From Rohdeia sp044358925 (GTDB taxonomy: Bacteria > Planctomycetota > UBA1135 > GCA-002686595): 11,373 nucleotides of DNA. The DNA is taken from contig JBIKNC010000141.1 of assembly GCA_044358925.1 (NCBI GenBank), forward strand, positions 1-11,373, given 5' to 3'. Positions 1 to 6,511 of the stretch are shown here, in pieces (the first letter of the stretch is position 1; each line of letters opens with the position of its first letter). The position numbers and the translations under genes are program-made. The notes under the pieces are model-generated. The model saw nothing but the letters and a program-made list of their open reading frames with translations. It did not search any database and was not told the DNA's origin.

Positions 1-102
1 CTGTGCGCGCGAGACGCCGCTCTTCGATGGTGGACGTCGATTCCGCACTTCGATGGCGCCGTGGCGGATCCGTGTCTGACACCGTACCCGTCAACCCTCG
101 CG
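1..102. other. Unassigned left edge with a repeat
   Basis: No confident gene is visible. The plus-strand frame beginning at base 2 is open from the window edge to a TGA at 77-79, so these could be the last 25 codons of an incoming gene, but the residues carry no recognisable motif. A 9-nt direct repeat (cttcgatgg at 22-30 and 48-56) lies here, followed by the 26-nt repeat copy at 72-97. Confidence 0.3.
72..97. repeat. 26-nt dispersed repeat, copy 1 (half of a palindrome)
   Basis: These 26 bases are the exact reverse complement of 4302-4327. The core gtgtctgacac is itself palindromic around base 77. The right arm is intact, whereas the left arm (bases 58-71) keeps only scattered matches. The copy lies just beyond the stop codon of the minus-strand TPR gene. 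Such gene-end palindromes resemble REP-type elements mobilised by Y1 (RAYT) transposases, but no such transposase is present in this window, so that link is inference. Confidence 0.8.
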
Positions 103-480
103 CTACTGGATGACCTTCATCGGTCCGTCGTCCGGCGGCGGCGCGTTCGGGTTCGTCTTCAGCTCGGTCTTCCAGGCCTTCATGCGCGACTTCGCGGCCT
201 GCGCCTCCGCCTCGGGGATGTCGCCTTTGCGTTGGTACATCATCGAGAGGCTGGTGTGCACGAAGTGGTCGCTCGGGTCCAGCTCGACGATGCGGTTCGC
301 GGTCGCGATGGCCTCGTCCAGCGCACCCGAGTACATCTGCGCGGCGGCCAGCGCGTGGAACAGGTCGAGTTCCCCGGGCCGCAGCTCGAGCGCCTTGCGG
401 TAGTTCACGATCGCGTCGGCATAGCGCTTCTCGCCGAAGCACTTCATGCCCGCCATGTAAGCCTGAACCCAGGGATCCAT
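103..480 (-). CDS. Small tetratricopeptide repeat (TPR) protein
   Basis: The 125-residue protein consists of about three consecutive TPR helix pairs. Repeat 1 spans roughly residues 8-37 (EKRYADAIVNYRKALELRP), repeat 2 residues 38-71 (GALDEAIATANRIVELDP) and repeat 3 residues 72-105 (MYQRKGDIPEAEAQAAKS). A short Pro/Asp-rich tail follows. There is no signal peptide or membrane segment, so it is probably a cytoplasmic protein-protein interaction scaffold with an unknown partner. The start at 480 is chosen because AGAGGAGA sits a few bases upstream on the minus strand; an upstream ATG at 543 would add 21 unlike residues. It lies downstream of pckA on the same strand, but a strong hairpin at 562-583 separates them, so co-transcription is uncertain. 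It is the only gene here that ends in TAG. Confidence 0.85.
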   Translation of the reverse strand: MDPWVQAYMAGMKCFGEKRYADAIVNYRKALELRPGELDLFHALAAAQMYSGALDEAIATANRIVELDPSDHFVHTSLSMMYQRKGDIPEAEAQAAKSRMKAWKTELKTNPNAPPPDDGPMKVIQ

Positions 481-561
481 CGACTCGTCTCCTCTGTCGT
501 GTTGCGGCATGAGCCGCGCGTTTCTGCCGCACGAGTGTCGCACGGCGCGCCATCAATGGAA

Positions 562-583
562 CGGGGCGCTTTGTAGCGCCCCG
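562..583 (-). terminator. Strong hairpin after pckA, likely terminator
   Basis: Bases 562-570 and 575-583 form a perfect 9-bp GC-rich stem (CGGGGCGCT / AGCGCCCCG) around a 4-nt loop, 37 nt past the pckA stop. On the minus strand no run of U follows, so it is a terminator-like hairpin rather than a textbook intrinsic terminator. It would separate pckA transcription from the TPR gene. Confidence 0.6.
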
Positions 584-619
584 CTCGCGATCGGTGTGTG
601 GGCCCAGGGCCCACCCCGC

Positions 620-2272
620 TCACATCATGGGTTGGATGCCGAGCGCGCCGAAGCCCTTCGACTCGAAGTTCTTGCGGAACATGTCGCGCAGCTTCGTCGC
701 CGCGGCGTCGTAGGCGGCCTTGTCGGCCCAGGTCGAACGCGGGTCGAGGATGTCCGACGGCACACCGGCGCAGGCCTTGGGCATGCGCAGGTTGAAGATC
801 GGGTGCACGGCGTGGTCGACCTTGTCCAGTTGGCCGGCGAGCGCCGCGTTGAGCAGGATGCGCGTGTACTTGATCGACATGCGCTTGCCGACGCCGAACG
901 GACCGCCCGACCAGCCCGTGTTGAGCAGGATGCAGCGCGCTTCGTGCTTCTGCATCTTCTCGGCCAGCAGCTTGCTGTAGACCGACGGCTTGTGCGCCAT
1001 GAACGGCGCGCCGAAGCAGGCGGAGAACGCGGCCTGCGGTTCGGTCACGCCCACTTCCGTGCCGGCGAGCTTCGCGGTGAAGCCGCTGACGAAGTGGTAC
1101 ATGACGTCCTTCGGCTGCAGGATCGCGACCGGCGGCAGAACGCCGAACGCATCGGCCGTCAGCAGCACGATGGTGCGCGGCGCGGGACCGCACGAGCCCG
1201 GCATGACGTTCGGGTTGGCCGAGAGCGGGTACGCGAAGCGCGTGTTCTCGCCGATCGAACGATCGGTGAGGTCGAGCGCCTGCGGGTCGCACTGGTCCAT
1301 GCGCTTGCCCGGCAGCGGCGGCACGTTCTCGATGATCGTGCCCGGCTTCGACAGCGCCGCGGCGATGACCGGCTCGGCGTTCTTGTCGAGGTCGATCAGC
1401 TTGGCGTAGCAGCCGTCCTCGAGGTTCGAGATGCCGCGCTCGTTCCACACCGTCTCGTCGTCACCGACGAGGCGCCGGTCCGGATCCGCGCTGAGCGTCG
1501 TCTTGCCCGTGCCCGACAGGCCGAACAGGATCGCTGCGTCGTCGTTCGCGCCGACGTTCGCCGAGCAGTGCATCGGAAGGATGCCCTGGTTCGGCAGCAG
1601 GTAGTTCATGACGGTGAAGATCGTCTTCTTCACCACGCCGTTGTAGTCGGCGCGCCCCGCCACCAGGCAGATGCGGTGTTTGAAGTCGATGACGATCGCC
1701 GCTTCCGCGCGGCAGCCGTCGCGCTCCGGCTCGCACACGAACGAAGGCGCGTTGAGCATCGTCCAGCGCTTGCCGTCCTCGTTCGTGACGCCCTTCAGGT
1801 CCTTCGGGAACATGTTGTGGGCGAACATCGCGTGCGTCGCGTATTCACCCACGAAGCGGTACGGCACCGCGTAGCTCGGGTCACTGCCCGCGTACACGTC
1901 CTTGACGTAGAGCGAGGCCTTCTTCGCGTTGAGGTGCGCGACGACCCGCTTGAGCAGGCCCATGTACTTGTCCGGGTCGTAGGCCTGCATGTCGGCCTTC
2001 CACCACACCAGGTCCTTCACCTCGGGCCACGCGACCGAGTAGGTGTCTTTGACGCGGCGACCCGTGCAGTCCGGGTCGGTGTAGTAGACGAGCGGCCCTT
2101 TCACACCGAGCGCGGTCGGGTAGGCCTTCTGCGCGTTCGACGGGCCGCCTTTGGCGACGCGGCCGCGGTCGTTCGCGATGGCCTCGTGGAAGAGCTCCTC
2201 CTTCGAGAGACCGTACTTGTAGGTGACGGTGTCGAGGCCCAGGAGCTGCTTCAGGTGGGCGCGGTAGTCCAT
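620..2272 (-). CDS. pckA: Phosphoenolpyruvate carboxykinase (ATP)
   Basis: The enzyme converts oxaloacetate plus ATP to phosphoenolpyruvate, CO2 and ADP, the first committed step of gluconeogenesis from C4 acids. At 550 residues it is a little longer than the usual 530-540. Family landmarks are all present: the substrate-binding Arg in TGRRVKDTY (R72), metal ligands K216 (VKKTIF) and H235 (MHCSANVG), the kinase-type P-loop GLSGTGKTT (251-259, K257), the metal-binding acidic pair GDDE (D271, D272) and the downstream ENTRFAYP arginine. The ATP rather than GTP type is inferred from this signature set. The first in-frame ATG, at 2272, was chosen. It has no Shine-Dalgarno sequence, and the GC-rich lead-in does not settle the exact start. 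No signal peptide; cytoplasmic. A divergent promoter region shared with the zinc-ribbon gene lies upstream, and a hairpin follows the stop. Confidence 0.97.
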   Translation of the reverse strand: MDYRAHLKQLLGLDTVTYKYGLSKEELFHEAIANDRGRVAKGGPSNAQKAYPTALGVKGPLVYYTDPDCTGRRVKDTYSVAWPEVKDLVWWKADMQAYDPDKYMGLLKRVVAHLNAKKASLYVKDVYAGSDPSYAVPYRFVGEYATHAMFAHNMFPKDLKGVTNEDGKRWTMLNAPSFVCEPERDGCRAEAAIVIDFKHRICLVAGRADYNGVVKKTIFTVMNYLLPNQGILPMHCSANVGANDDAAILFGLSGTGKTTLSADPDRRLVGDDETVWNERGISNLEDGCYAKLIDLDKNAEPVIAAALSKPGTIIENVPPLPGKRMDQCDPQALDLTDRSIGENTRFAYPLSANPNVMPGSCGPAPRTIVLLTADAFGVLPPVAILQPKDVMYHFVSGFTAKLAGTEVGVTEPQAAFSACFGAPFMAHKPSVYSKLLAEKMQKHEARCILLNTGWSGGPFGVGKRMSIKYTRILLNAALAGQLDKVDHAVHPIFNLRMPKACAGVPSDILDPRSTWADKAAYDAAATKLRDMFRKNFESKGFGALGIQPMM

Positions 2273-2578
2273 GTCGTCGGGCGCGGCCGGCGGCGCGCGC
2301 GGTGGTCGAATGCTGTGGGGGGACGGAGGGCGCCGAATCGCGTCCGGGCGCCGCGGGACGAGCCCGGAAGGTTACGCAGCGCCCCCCGTGAGCGGCAAGG
2401 AAGCGGGCGCCGCGGGTCCAACGCCTTGCCGACGTTCCACATGCCCTCGACGTGGCCTTCACGCGCGAGCCGTAGCGTTCGGGCCAGCCTTGGGATGCGC
2501 TCGTCGAACTCGCGAAGTCGCGGTCGTGCGGAGCTCGTCCTCGGCCGATGAGTGGCACACGAAAAGACCTCCGGAACG

Positions 2579-2598
2579 GAGCGCGGACGGCCGCGCTC
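2579..2598. other. Perfect 8-bp hairpin in the 5' leader
   Basis: GAGCGCGG and CCGCGCTC pair perfectly around the tetraloop ACGG, 39 nt before the start of the zinc-ribbon gene. If transcription starts upstream of it, the hairpin would lie in that gene's leader. A regulatory role is inference. Confidence 0.4.
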
Positions 2599-2623
2599 GA
2601 CCGCGCTGGGGGACGCGCGGAGA

Positions 2624-2628
2624 AGGAG
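2624..2628 (+). promoter_or_regulatory. Shine-Dalgarno sequence deciding the start at 2638
   Basis: AGGAG, inside a purine-rich run, ends nine bases before the ATG at 2638. The in-frame ATG at 2548 has no such site, which is why the shorter protein is preferred. Confidence 0.7.
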
Positions 2629-2637
2629 AGAAGACGG

Positions 2638-2862
2638 ATGAAGATGCAGATTCGAAGGAAGGAGACGGCGCCTGAGTCGCTTGCGACCACGCCGCGTCAC
2701 TGCCCGGACCACGGGCACCGCTTGGTTCCGATCCACCGCGCCCAAGGAGGCGTGCGCACCGTGATCGGCTGGACGTGCACCGAGCCCTACTGCGGGCACG
2801 TCGAGATCGACAGCCGGCTGATCGATCCGCCGCGCTCGGTCTGGACTTCGGACGAGCGCTGA
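2638..2862 (+). CDS. Small zinc-ribbon-like hypothetical protein
   Basis: The protein has 74 residues. Two metal-ligand knuckles stand out: C22-P-D-H25 (HCPDHGH) and C47-TEPY-C52 followed by GH, giving a Cx2H...Cx4C arrangement about 25 residues apart. Between them lies a short strand-rich segment (VRTVIGWTC). This is the layout of a treble-clef or zinc-ribbon fold, so zinc binding is a reasonable inference; nucleic-acid or protein binding is possible but not shown. No signal peptide is seen. The start at 2638 is supported by AGGAG nine bases upstream; an in-frame ATG at 2548 would add 30 basic residues of low plausibility. It is divergent from pckA and convergent with the epimerase, so it is probably a single-gene transcript. 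I do not recognise a named family. Confidence 0.72.
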   Translation: MKMQIRRKETAPESLATTPRHCPDHGHRLVPIHRAQGGVRTVIGWTCTEPYCGHVEIDSRLIDPPRSVWTSDER

Positions 2863-2904
2863 CCTGCACGCTGCGGTGCTGATGGTCCGGTCACGCGTCG
2901 CGCG

Positions 2905-3873
2905 TCAGCGCGCGGCAGCGAAGCGACCGCGGTACCACGCGAACGTGCGCGCCAAACCCTCGTCGAACGGCACGGCCGCGACGTGACCGAGTTCGGTCCG
3001 CGCGCGGTCGATCGAGGCGAGGCTGTGGCGCACGTCGCCCGCGCGCTCGGGGCCGAAGGTCGGCCGCACGTGTGAGCCTGCCAGACGAGCGAGCGCGTCG
3101 TAGAGCTCGAGGATCGTCGTGCGGGCACCTGCTCCGACGTTGTAGACGCGACCGGGTGGATGGCGTCCGTCGAGCGCGCGCAGATTCGCGGCGACCACGT
3201 CGTCGACGAACGTGAAGTCGCGGCTGTGGCTGCCGTCGCCGTTGATGGTGACGGGTTCGCCGCGCAAGACGCGGCGCGCGAAGATCGCGATCACACCGGT
3301 GTACGGACTGTCGTCGGCTTGACGCGGACCGAAGACGTTGAAGTAGCGCAACGCCGTCGTGTGCAGACCGTGGAGCTGCGCGTAGACCGTCAGCAACTGC
3401 TCGCCCGCGACCTTCCCGATCGCGTACGGCGACAGCGGTCGCACGTGCATCTCCTCGTGTTTCGGCAGTTCGGGCGCATCGCCGTACGCCGCCGAGGAGG
3501 CCGCGAACACGACCTTGCGGACGCCGTTCTTGCGCGCGGCTTCGAGCACGTTCAGCGTGCCGAGCACGTTCACCTCGAGGCTGCGTTGCGGGCGCTCGAC
3601 ACTGAGCGGCACCGAGACCTGCGCGGCTTCGTGCAACACGCCGTGCGCTCCGACCAGCGCGCGTTCGAGGAGAGCGGCGTCCGTGATCGAGCCCTTCACG
3701 AACTCGACCGGCGCGCCGCTTGCGAACTCCCCCACTTCGAGTCCGGCGAGATTCGTCGTGGAACCCGTCGACAAGTCGTCGACGACACGCACGCGATCGC
3801 CGCGTGCGACGAGGGCCTGGACGAGGTGCGAGCCGATGAACCCGGCCCCGCCGGTGACGACGTGGAGCGCCAT
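2905..3873 (-). CDS. NAD-dependent nucleotide-sugar epimerase (extended SDR)
   Basis: The 322-residue protein has an N-terminal Rossmann NAD site, TGGAGFIGSH (G8-x2-G11-x2-G14), and the ribose-binding acid in VVDDLSTG (D32). The catalytic set is S127 (AASSAAYG), Y150 and K154 (SPYAIGK), with the 23-residue Ser-to-Tyr spacing of the WbpP-type enzymes. The downstream blocks LRYFNVFGPRQ, TINGDGSHSRDFTFVDD and YNVGAG are characteristic of UDP-glucose and UDP-N-acetylhexosamine 4-epimerases. Resemblance is closest to the WbpP/Gne style, so it probably supplies UDP-galactose or UDP-GalNAc for surface polysaccharides, but the substrate cannot be fixed from sequence alone. A 4,6-dehydratase is less likely because the active site lacks the Asp-Glu pair after the catalytic Thr/Ser. 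The start at 3873 has only a weak AGG upstream. It stands alone, 460 bp from the next minus-strand gene. Confidence 0.92.
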   Translation of the reverse strand: MALHVVTGGAGFIGSHLVQALVARGDRVRVVDDLSTGSTTNLAGLEVGEFASGAPVEFVKGSITDAALLERALVGAHGVLHEAAQVSVPLSVERPQRSLEVNVLGTLNVLEAARKNGVRKVVFAASSAAYGDAPELPKHEEMHVRPLSPYAIGKVAGEQLLTVYAQLHGLHTTALRYFNVFGPRQADDSPYTGVIAIFARRVLRGEPVTINGDGSHSRDFTFVDDVVAANLRALDGRHPPGRVYNVGAGARTTILELYDALARLAGSHVRPTFGPERAGDVRHSLASIDRARTELGHVAAVPFDEGLARTFAWYRGRFAAAR

Positions 3874-4335
3874 GCGCAGAACCTATCGGCTGCGGTGGGT
3901 GTTCGATCCGCGCTCGAACGATCGCCGTGGCGGTGCGACCGCCGCACCCGGGCACGCGAACCGGCCCGTCATGGAAGGAGCGCCGCCCCCTCGTAGAAAG
4001 GTGCGACGCTCCATCGGTCAGGCTCGAAGGACCCCCAAAGTCCCATCGGTCGCCGCGCGGCGTGTCGCCCGCGGCCGGTGCGCGGTCCGGCCGACCGCCC
4101 GGAGAGAGTCAACGGCAGAACGCCTCGTGTTCCGCCGACTTTCCCGCAACTACTTCTTTGCATCCGGGCTGCCGCCAAGGACTTCCGCCCGCCAGACCGG
4201 CCGTCGAGGTGCCATCGACGTGGCGTTGGCGGTCGGTTGGTGGGCAGGAACCGGCCGCGCCGCGAGAAGCTCCGTTGGCGAGCCGCTCCCGGGCCCGGGA
4301 CGGGTTGACGGGTACGGTGTCAGACACCGTAGCCG
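3874..4335. other. Non-coding stretch rich in short hairpins
   Basis: No supportable gene lies in these 460 bases. Several inverted repeats are visible: GTTCGA/TCGAAC (3901-3906 and 3914-3919), GGTGCG/CGCACC (3932-3937 and 3943-3948), and imperfect 12-nt arms around GGAGCG...CGCTCC near 3976-4013. A patch at about 4138-4165 is noticeably less GC-rich than its surroundings. The region should hold the epimerase promoter and leader on the minus strand. A 69-codon minus-strand frame (3969-4178) has no ribosome site or recognisable motif. Confidence 0.5.
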
Positions 4336-4341
4336 TCAACC
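4302..4341. repeat. Dispersed palindromic repeat, copy 2
   Basis: Bases 4303-4341 form a 39-nt palindrome centred on base 4322, with 19-nt arms broken by one mismatch (4312/4332). Its first 26 bases (4302-4327) occur exactly inverted at 72-97. The core ggtgtcagacacc is perfectly symmetrical. The right arm contains the TGA stop of the lpoB-like gene (4336-4338), so the element sits directly on that gene's end and would fold at the 3' end of its mRNA. It could act as a terminator or RNA stabiliser even without a U-run. Confidence 0.85.
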
Positions 4342-4971
4342 GCCGAACGGGCCGGTCTTGCGCGTCTTGCGGATCTTCTCGGTCTCCGCCCACAGGATCT
4401 CGCCGGTCTCGATGTTCACGCACTCGAGACCGAACTGGTAGTAGACGTCCTTCGTCCGCGTGCCGAGGCTCTCGATGCTGCCGCCCTCGCGCTTCGTGAT
4501 CGACATCAGTCGTCCATAGACGATGACGTCGGCGCCGATCTGCTTGCCGAACGCGCGCGCCTGCTCGGGGTCGACGCGGCCGGAGCCTTGCTGGAAGCGC
4601 ACCTGGTCGCCGATCTCGTCCTGACCTTGGGTGTCCGCGACGAAGCGGAACTTCTTCGAGTCGAACAGGATCGCGCGGATCTCGTCGCGGATGCCGAGCG
4701 AGTCGATGTGCTCGTCGGTGCGGTTCTCGATGCCGCCGAAGTAGACGATGATGCGCTTGTCGTCGCCCTTGCCGGAGTGGTCGAGGTAGTTGAGGTTCGG
4801 CTCGTCGATGAGCGACTTCGCCATGCCGCCGGCCAGGCTCTGGAGGTCGGTCGAGCCGAACTCGATCGACACGGTTTCGACGGCATCGGGGTCGCCGTAG
4901 GAGACGCCGCTGCAGGAGGCCGCCGCAGCGAGGGGCGCGATCAGGAGGAGCTTCAGGAAGTTGCTTTTCAT
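4336..4971 (-). CDS. lpoB: LpoB-like penicillin-binding protein activator lipoprotein
   Basis: The 211-residue protein starts with a lipoprotein signal peptide: MK, a hydrophobic stretch, and a lipobox ending AAASC with C20 as the acylated residue. The body follows the LpoB fold order: strand IIVYFGG then ENRTDEHIDS (N83-R84-T85, the family's NRT motif), helix IRDEIRAILFDSKKFRFV, then DPEQARAFGKQIGADVIVYG, and the closing strand ETGEILW (188-194). In enterobacteria LpoB reaches through the periplasm to activate the peptidoglycan synthase PBP1B; here that role is inferred. The start at 4971 is chosen because it places the signal peptide at the N-terminus; an ATG at 5025 would precede it with a polar extension. 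Its stop codon lies inside the palindromic repeat. It is probably co-transcribed with the COG3014-like gene, 102 nt upstream. Confidence 0.88.
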   Translation of the reverse strand: MKSNFLKLLLIAPLAAAASCSGVSYGDPDAVETVSIEFGSTDLQSLAGGMAKSLIDEPNLNYLDHSGKGDDKRIIVYFGGIENRTDEHIDSLGIRDEIRAILFDSKKFRFVADTQGQDEIGDQVRFQQGSGRVDPEQARAFGKQIGADVIVYGRLMSITKREGGSIESLGTRTKDVYYQFGLECVNIETGEILWAETEKIRKTRKTGPFGG

Positions 4972-5073
4972 GGTGCGTGCGGCGCGGGGCCGGCTGGTGA
5001 TCCGGGCCGTGTGTGATGGTGGCACGGCGGCGGTGGTCGGTGGGTGTGCGTCGAAGCAGGTCGGCGACGTCGG

Positions 5074-6423
5074 TCAGGGCGCGCCGGTCGCGCTCGCGGC
5101 CAAGGGCTCGAGGCGCTTGCCGCCGATCGGGTGCACGTGCAGCAGGCCGTCGACGTAGCGGGCGAAGACGATCATGGTCTCGCCGGCCTCGAGTTCGAAG
5201 CGCCCGATACGCACGTCGGCGCCCGTCGTCGTCACGATCTCGAGGGTGTGTTCGCCGGGCGTGAGCGGTACGCGGGCCGCCTGCCACTCGCGCGGCAGGG
5301 TCAGCCACGAGCGCGTGTCGGCGCGCTCGAGCGCGAGAGTGAGGATGTCGACGCCGAACGCCGCCAGATTGCCGTGTTGGTCGCGCACGACCTCGCGCGC
5401 CGTCGCACGGATCGCCGCGCGAGCCACGGTGCGCGCCGCGATCCAGCCCAACCGGTCGTCGAGGTTCTCGCGCGCGATCGCGTCAACGTCCTCGACCAGG
5501 CTGCACGTGTGGGTCTCGCCTTGGTCGGGCAGCACGAGGCGCAGCACGCCGGCGCCGCTCCTCGATGCGTACACCGGCGCGGTCAGGCGCACGAAACCGA
5601 CGGGCGTCGGCAGGTTGAGGCTCGCTTCGCGCTTGAACGGCGCGAGCCCCATGCCGGCCAGCACCCACACGGTCGCCGTCGCGCCCTCGGGCGTGTTCGT
5701 CTCGTAGGGCGCAACGAGCTCGGCGAGGTCTTCGCGCTCGAAGAAATCGACCAGCTCGCGCAACCGCGGACCCGCGAGTTCGAGGCCGACGCCCTTCTCG
5801 ACCATGCGCCGGTAGTCGATCAGCGCCTCGTCGAGCCGCCCCTCCATCTCGTACGCGACCGCGGAGAGCAGGTGCCCCAGTCCGCCCGCCGCGTAGCTCG
5901 TCTCGTACAGCTTCTCCTCGGTCTCGAGCACGTCGTTCGCGCGCTTCGTCTCGACGCGCATGCCCTCGTATTCGCCGAGTCCGAGGTACGCGACCGCCAG
6001 CGCCGTGTGCACTTGCACCCGCTCGTACCCTTCGCCGACGTAGGTCTGCGTCGTGTCGTTGAGGAGCAGCGTCCCGAGCGTCTCCGCTCCGTCCGTCAGC
6101 GACAGCGCCGACTTCTCCTCGGCTTCGCGCGCCGCCTCGGCCGCGCTCGTGAGCGCCAGCCGCGCCGCGTCCCAGTCGCCCGCCGTCAGCCGGATCATCC
6201 CGACCTCGGCGCCCGCGAGGAACTCCGAAGTGGTCACATCGGAGTCCTCGAACGAGGCCACCGCGCCGTCGAAGTCGCCGGCTCGGTAGCGACCGAGGCC
6301 CTGCTCGGCGCGTTCGGGGTAGGTCGCGCAACCACAAATGGAAGCGGCGACGAAGAGTGTCGCCGCGCGCGCAACGTGCGCCGCTCGGCGCACGCGAATC
6401 GAAGTCGTTGTCCCCCGCTTCAC
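5074..6423 (-). CDS. COG3014-like lipoprotein, partner of LpoB
   Basis: The 449-residue protein has an Arg-rich N-terminus, a hydrophobic segment (ATLFVAAS) and a lipobox ICGC, so C32 is probably lipidated. Residues about 35-250 are helical and TPR-like (YRAGDFDGAVASFE, ALAVAYLGLGEYEGM, EGRLDEALIDYRRM). The C-terminal 200 residues are strand-rich (TVWVLAGMGLAPFKREA, VPLTPGEHTLEI, RFELEAGETMIVFARYV). This two-part architecture matches the uncharacterised COG3014 family, which in many Gram-negative genomes sits beside lpoB and ycfL; this recall-based assignment should be confirmed by a profile search. No YcfL-like gene is present here. The start is a GTG at 6423 without a Shine-Dalgarno sequence, and an in-frame GTG ten codons later would also leave a workable signal peptide. 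It is divergent from mutS and probably heads a two-gene operon with the lpoB-like gene. Confidence 0.82.
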   Translation of the reverse strand: MKRGTTTSIRVRRAAHVARAATLFVAASICGCATYPERAEQGLGRYRAGDFDGAVASFEDSDVTTSEFLAGAEVGMIRLTAGDWDAARLALTSAAEAAREAEEKSALSLTDGAETLGTLLLNDTTQTYVGEGYERVQVHTALAVAYLGLGEYEGMRVETKRANDVLETEEKLYETSYAAGGLGHLLSAVAYEMEGRLDEALIDYRRMVEKGVGLELAGPRLRELVDFFEREDLAELVAPYETNTPEGATATVWVLAGMGLAPFKREASLNLPTPVGFVRLTAPVYASRSGAGVLRLVLPDQGETHTCSLVEDVDAIARENLDDRLGWIAARTVARAAIRATAREVVRDQHGNLAAFGVDILTLALERADTRSWLTLPREWQAARVPLTPGEHTLEIVTTTGADVRIGRFELEAGETMIVFARYVDGLLHVHPIGGKRLEPLAASATGAP

Positions 6424-6511
6424 GAGCTGATCGCTTGGCGAACGGCGTGCCGTCCAGAGCCCTCTTCTCTAGAGTACGAACTCGACGCGCCCGTCGATCC
6501 ACCGCCGCCCC
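6424..6511. promoter_or_regulatory. Divergent promoter region, COG3014-like gene / mutS
   Basis: These 88 bp separate the two divergent starts and must hold at least part of both promoters. A slightly AT-richer patch (ttctctagagtacgaa, about 6466-6481) is the most promoter-like part, but I cannot assign -35/-10 boxes with confidence. Confidence 0.4.

Larger units (their letters stand above)
2273..2637. promoter_or_regulatory. Divergent intergenic region, pckA / zinc-ribbon gene
   Basis: This region of about 365 bp should contain the promoters of both divergent genes, though I cannot pick out convincing -35/-10 boxes. It contains a perfect 8-bp hairpin (2579-2586 with 2591-2598, loop ACGG). 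It also contains a minus-strand GGAGG seven bases before a GTG at 2560 that opens 33 codons ending at 2459. Other open frames here look like composition-driven accidents. Confidence 0.5.

Noticed and set aside
509..2551. A 680-codon plus-strand open frame opposite pckA
   Set aside because: It is Arg/Val/Ala-rich with no domain, and lies antisense to an unmistakable PEP carboxykinase. High GC keeps such shadow frames open.
2251..2799. A minus-strand frame upstream of pckA with some protein-like stretches (RLREFDERIPRLARTLRL)
   Set aside because: It has no start codon near the only good ribosome site, runs on into pckA out of frame and overlaps the zinc-ribbon gene. I cannot exclude a degraded gene but cannot support one.
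2856..2911. GCGCTGAC / GTCAGCGC inverted arms spanning the two convergent stop codons
   Set aside because: The 40-nt loop is too long for a terminator, and the arms simply contain the two TGA stops; probably coincidental.
3969..4178. A 69-codon minus-strand ORF in the gap before the epimerase
   Set aside because: No ribosome site, no recognisable motif, and it consists largely of Arg/Gly-rich sequence.
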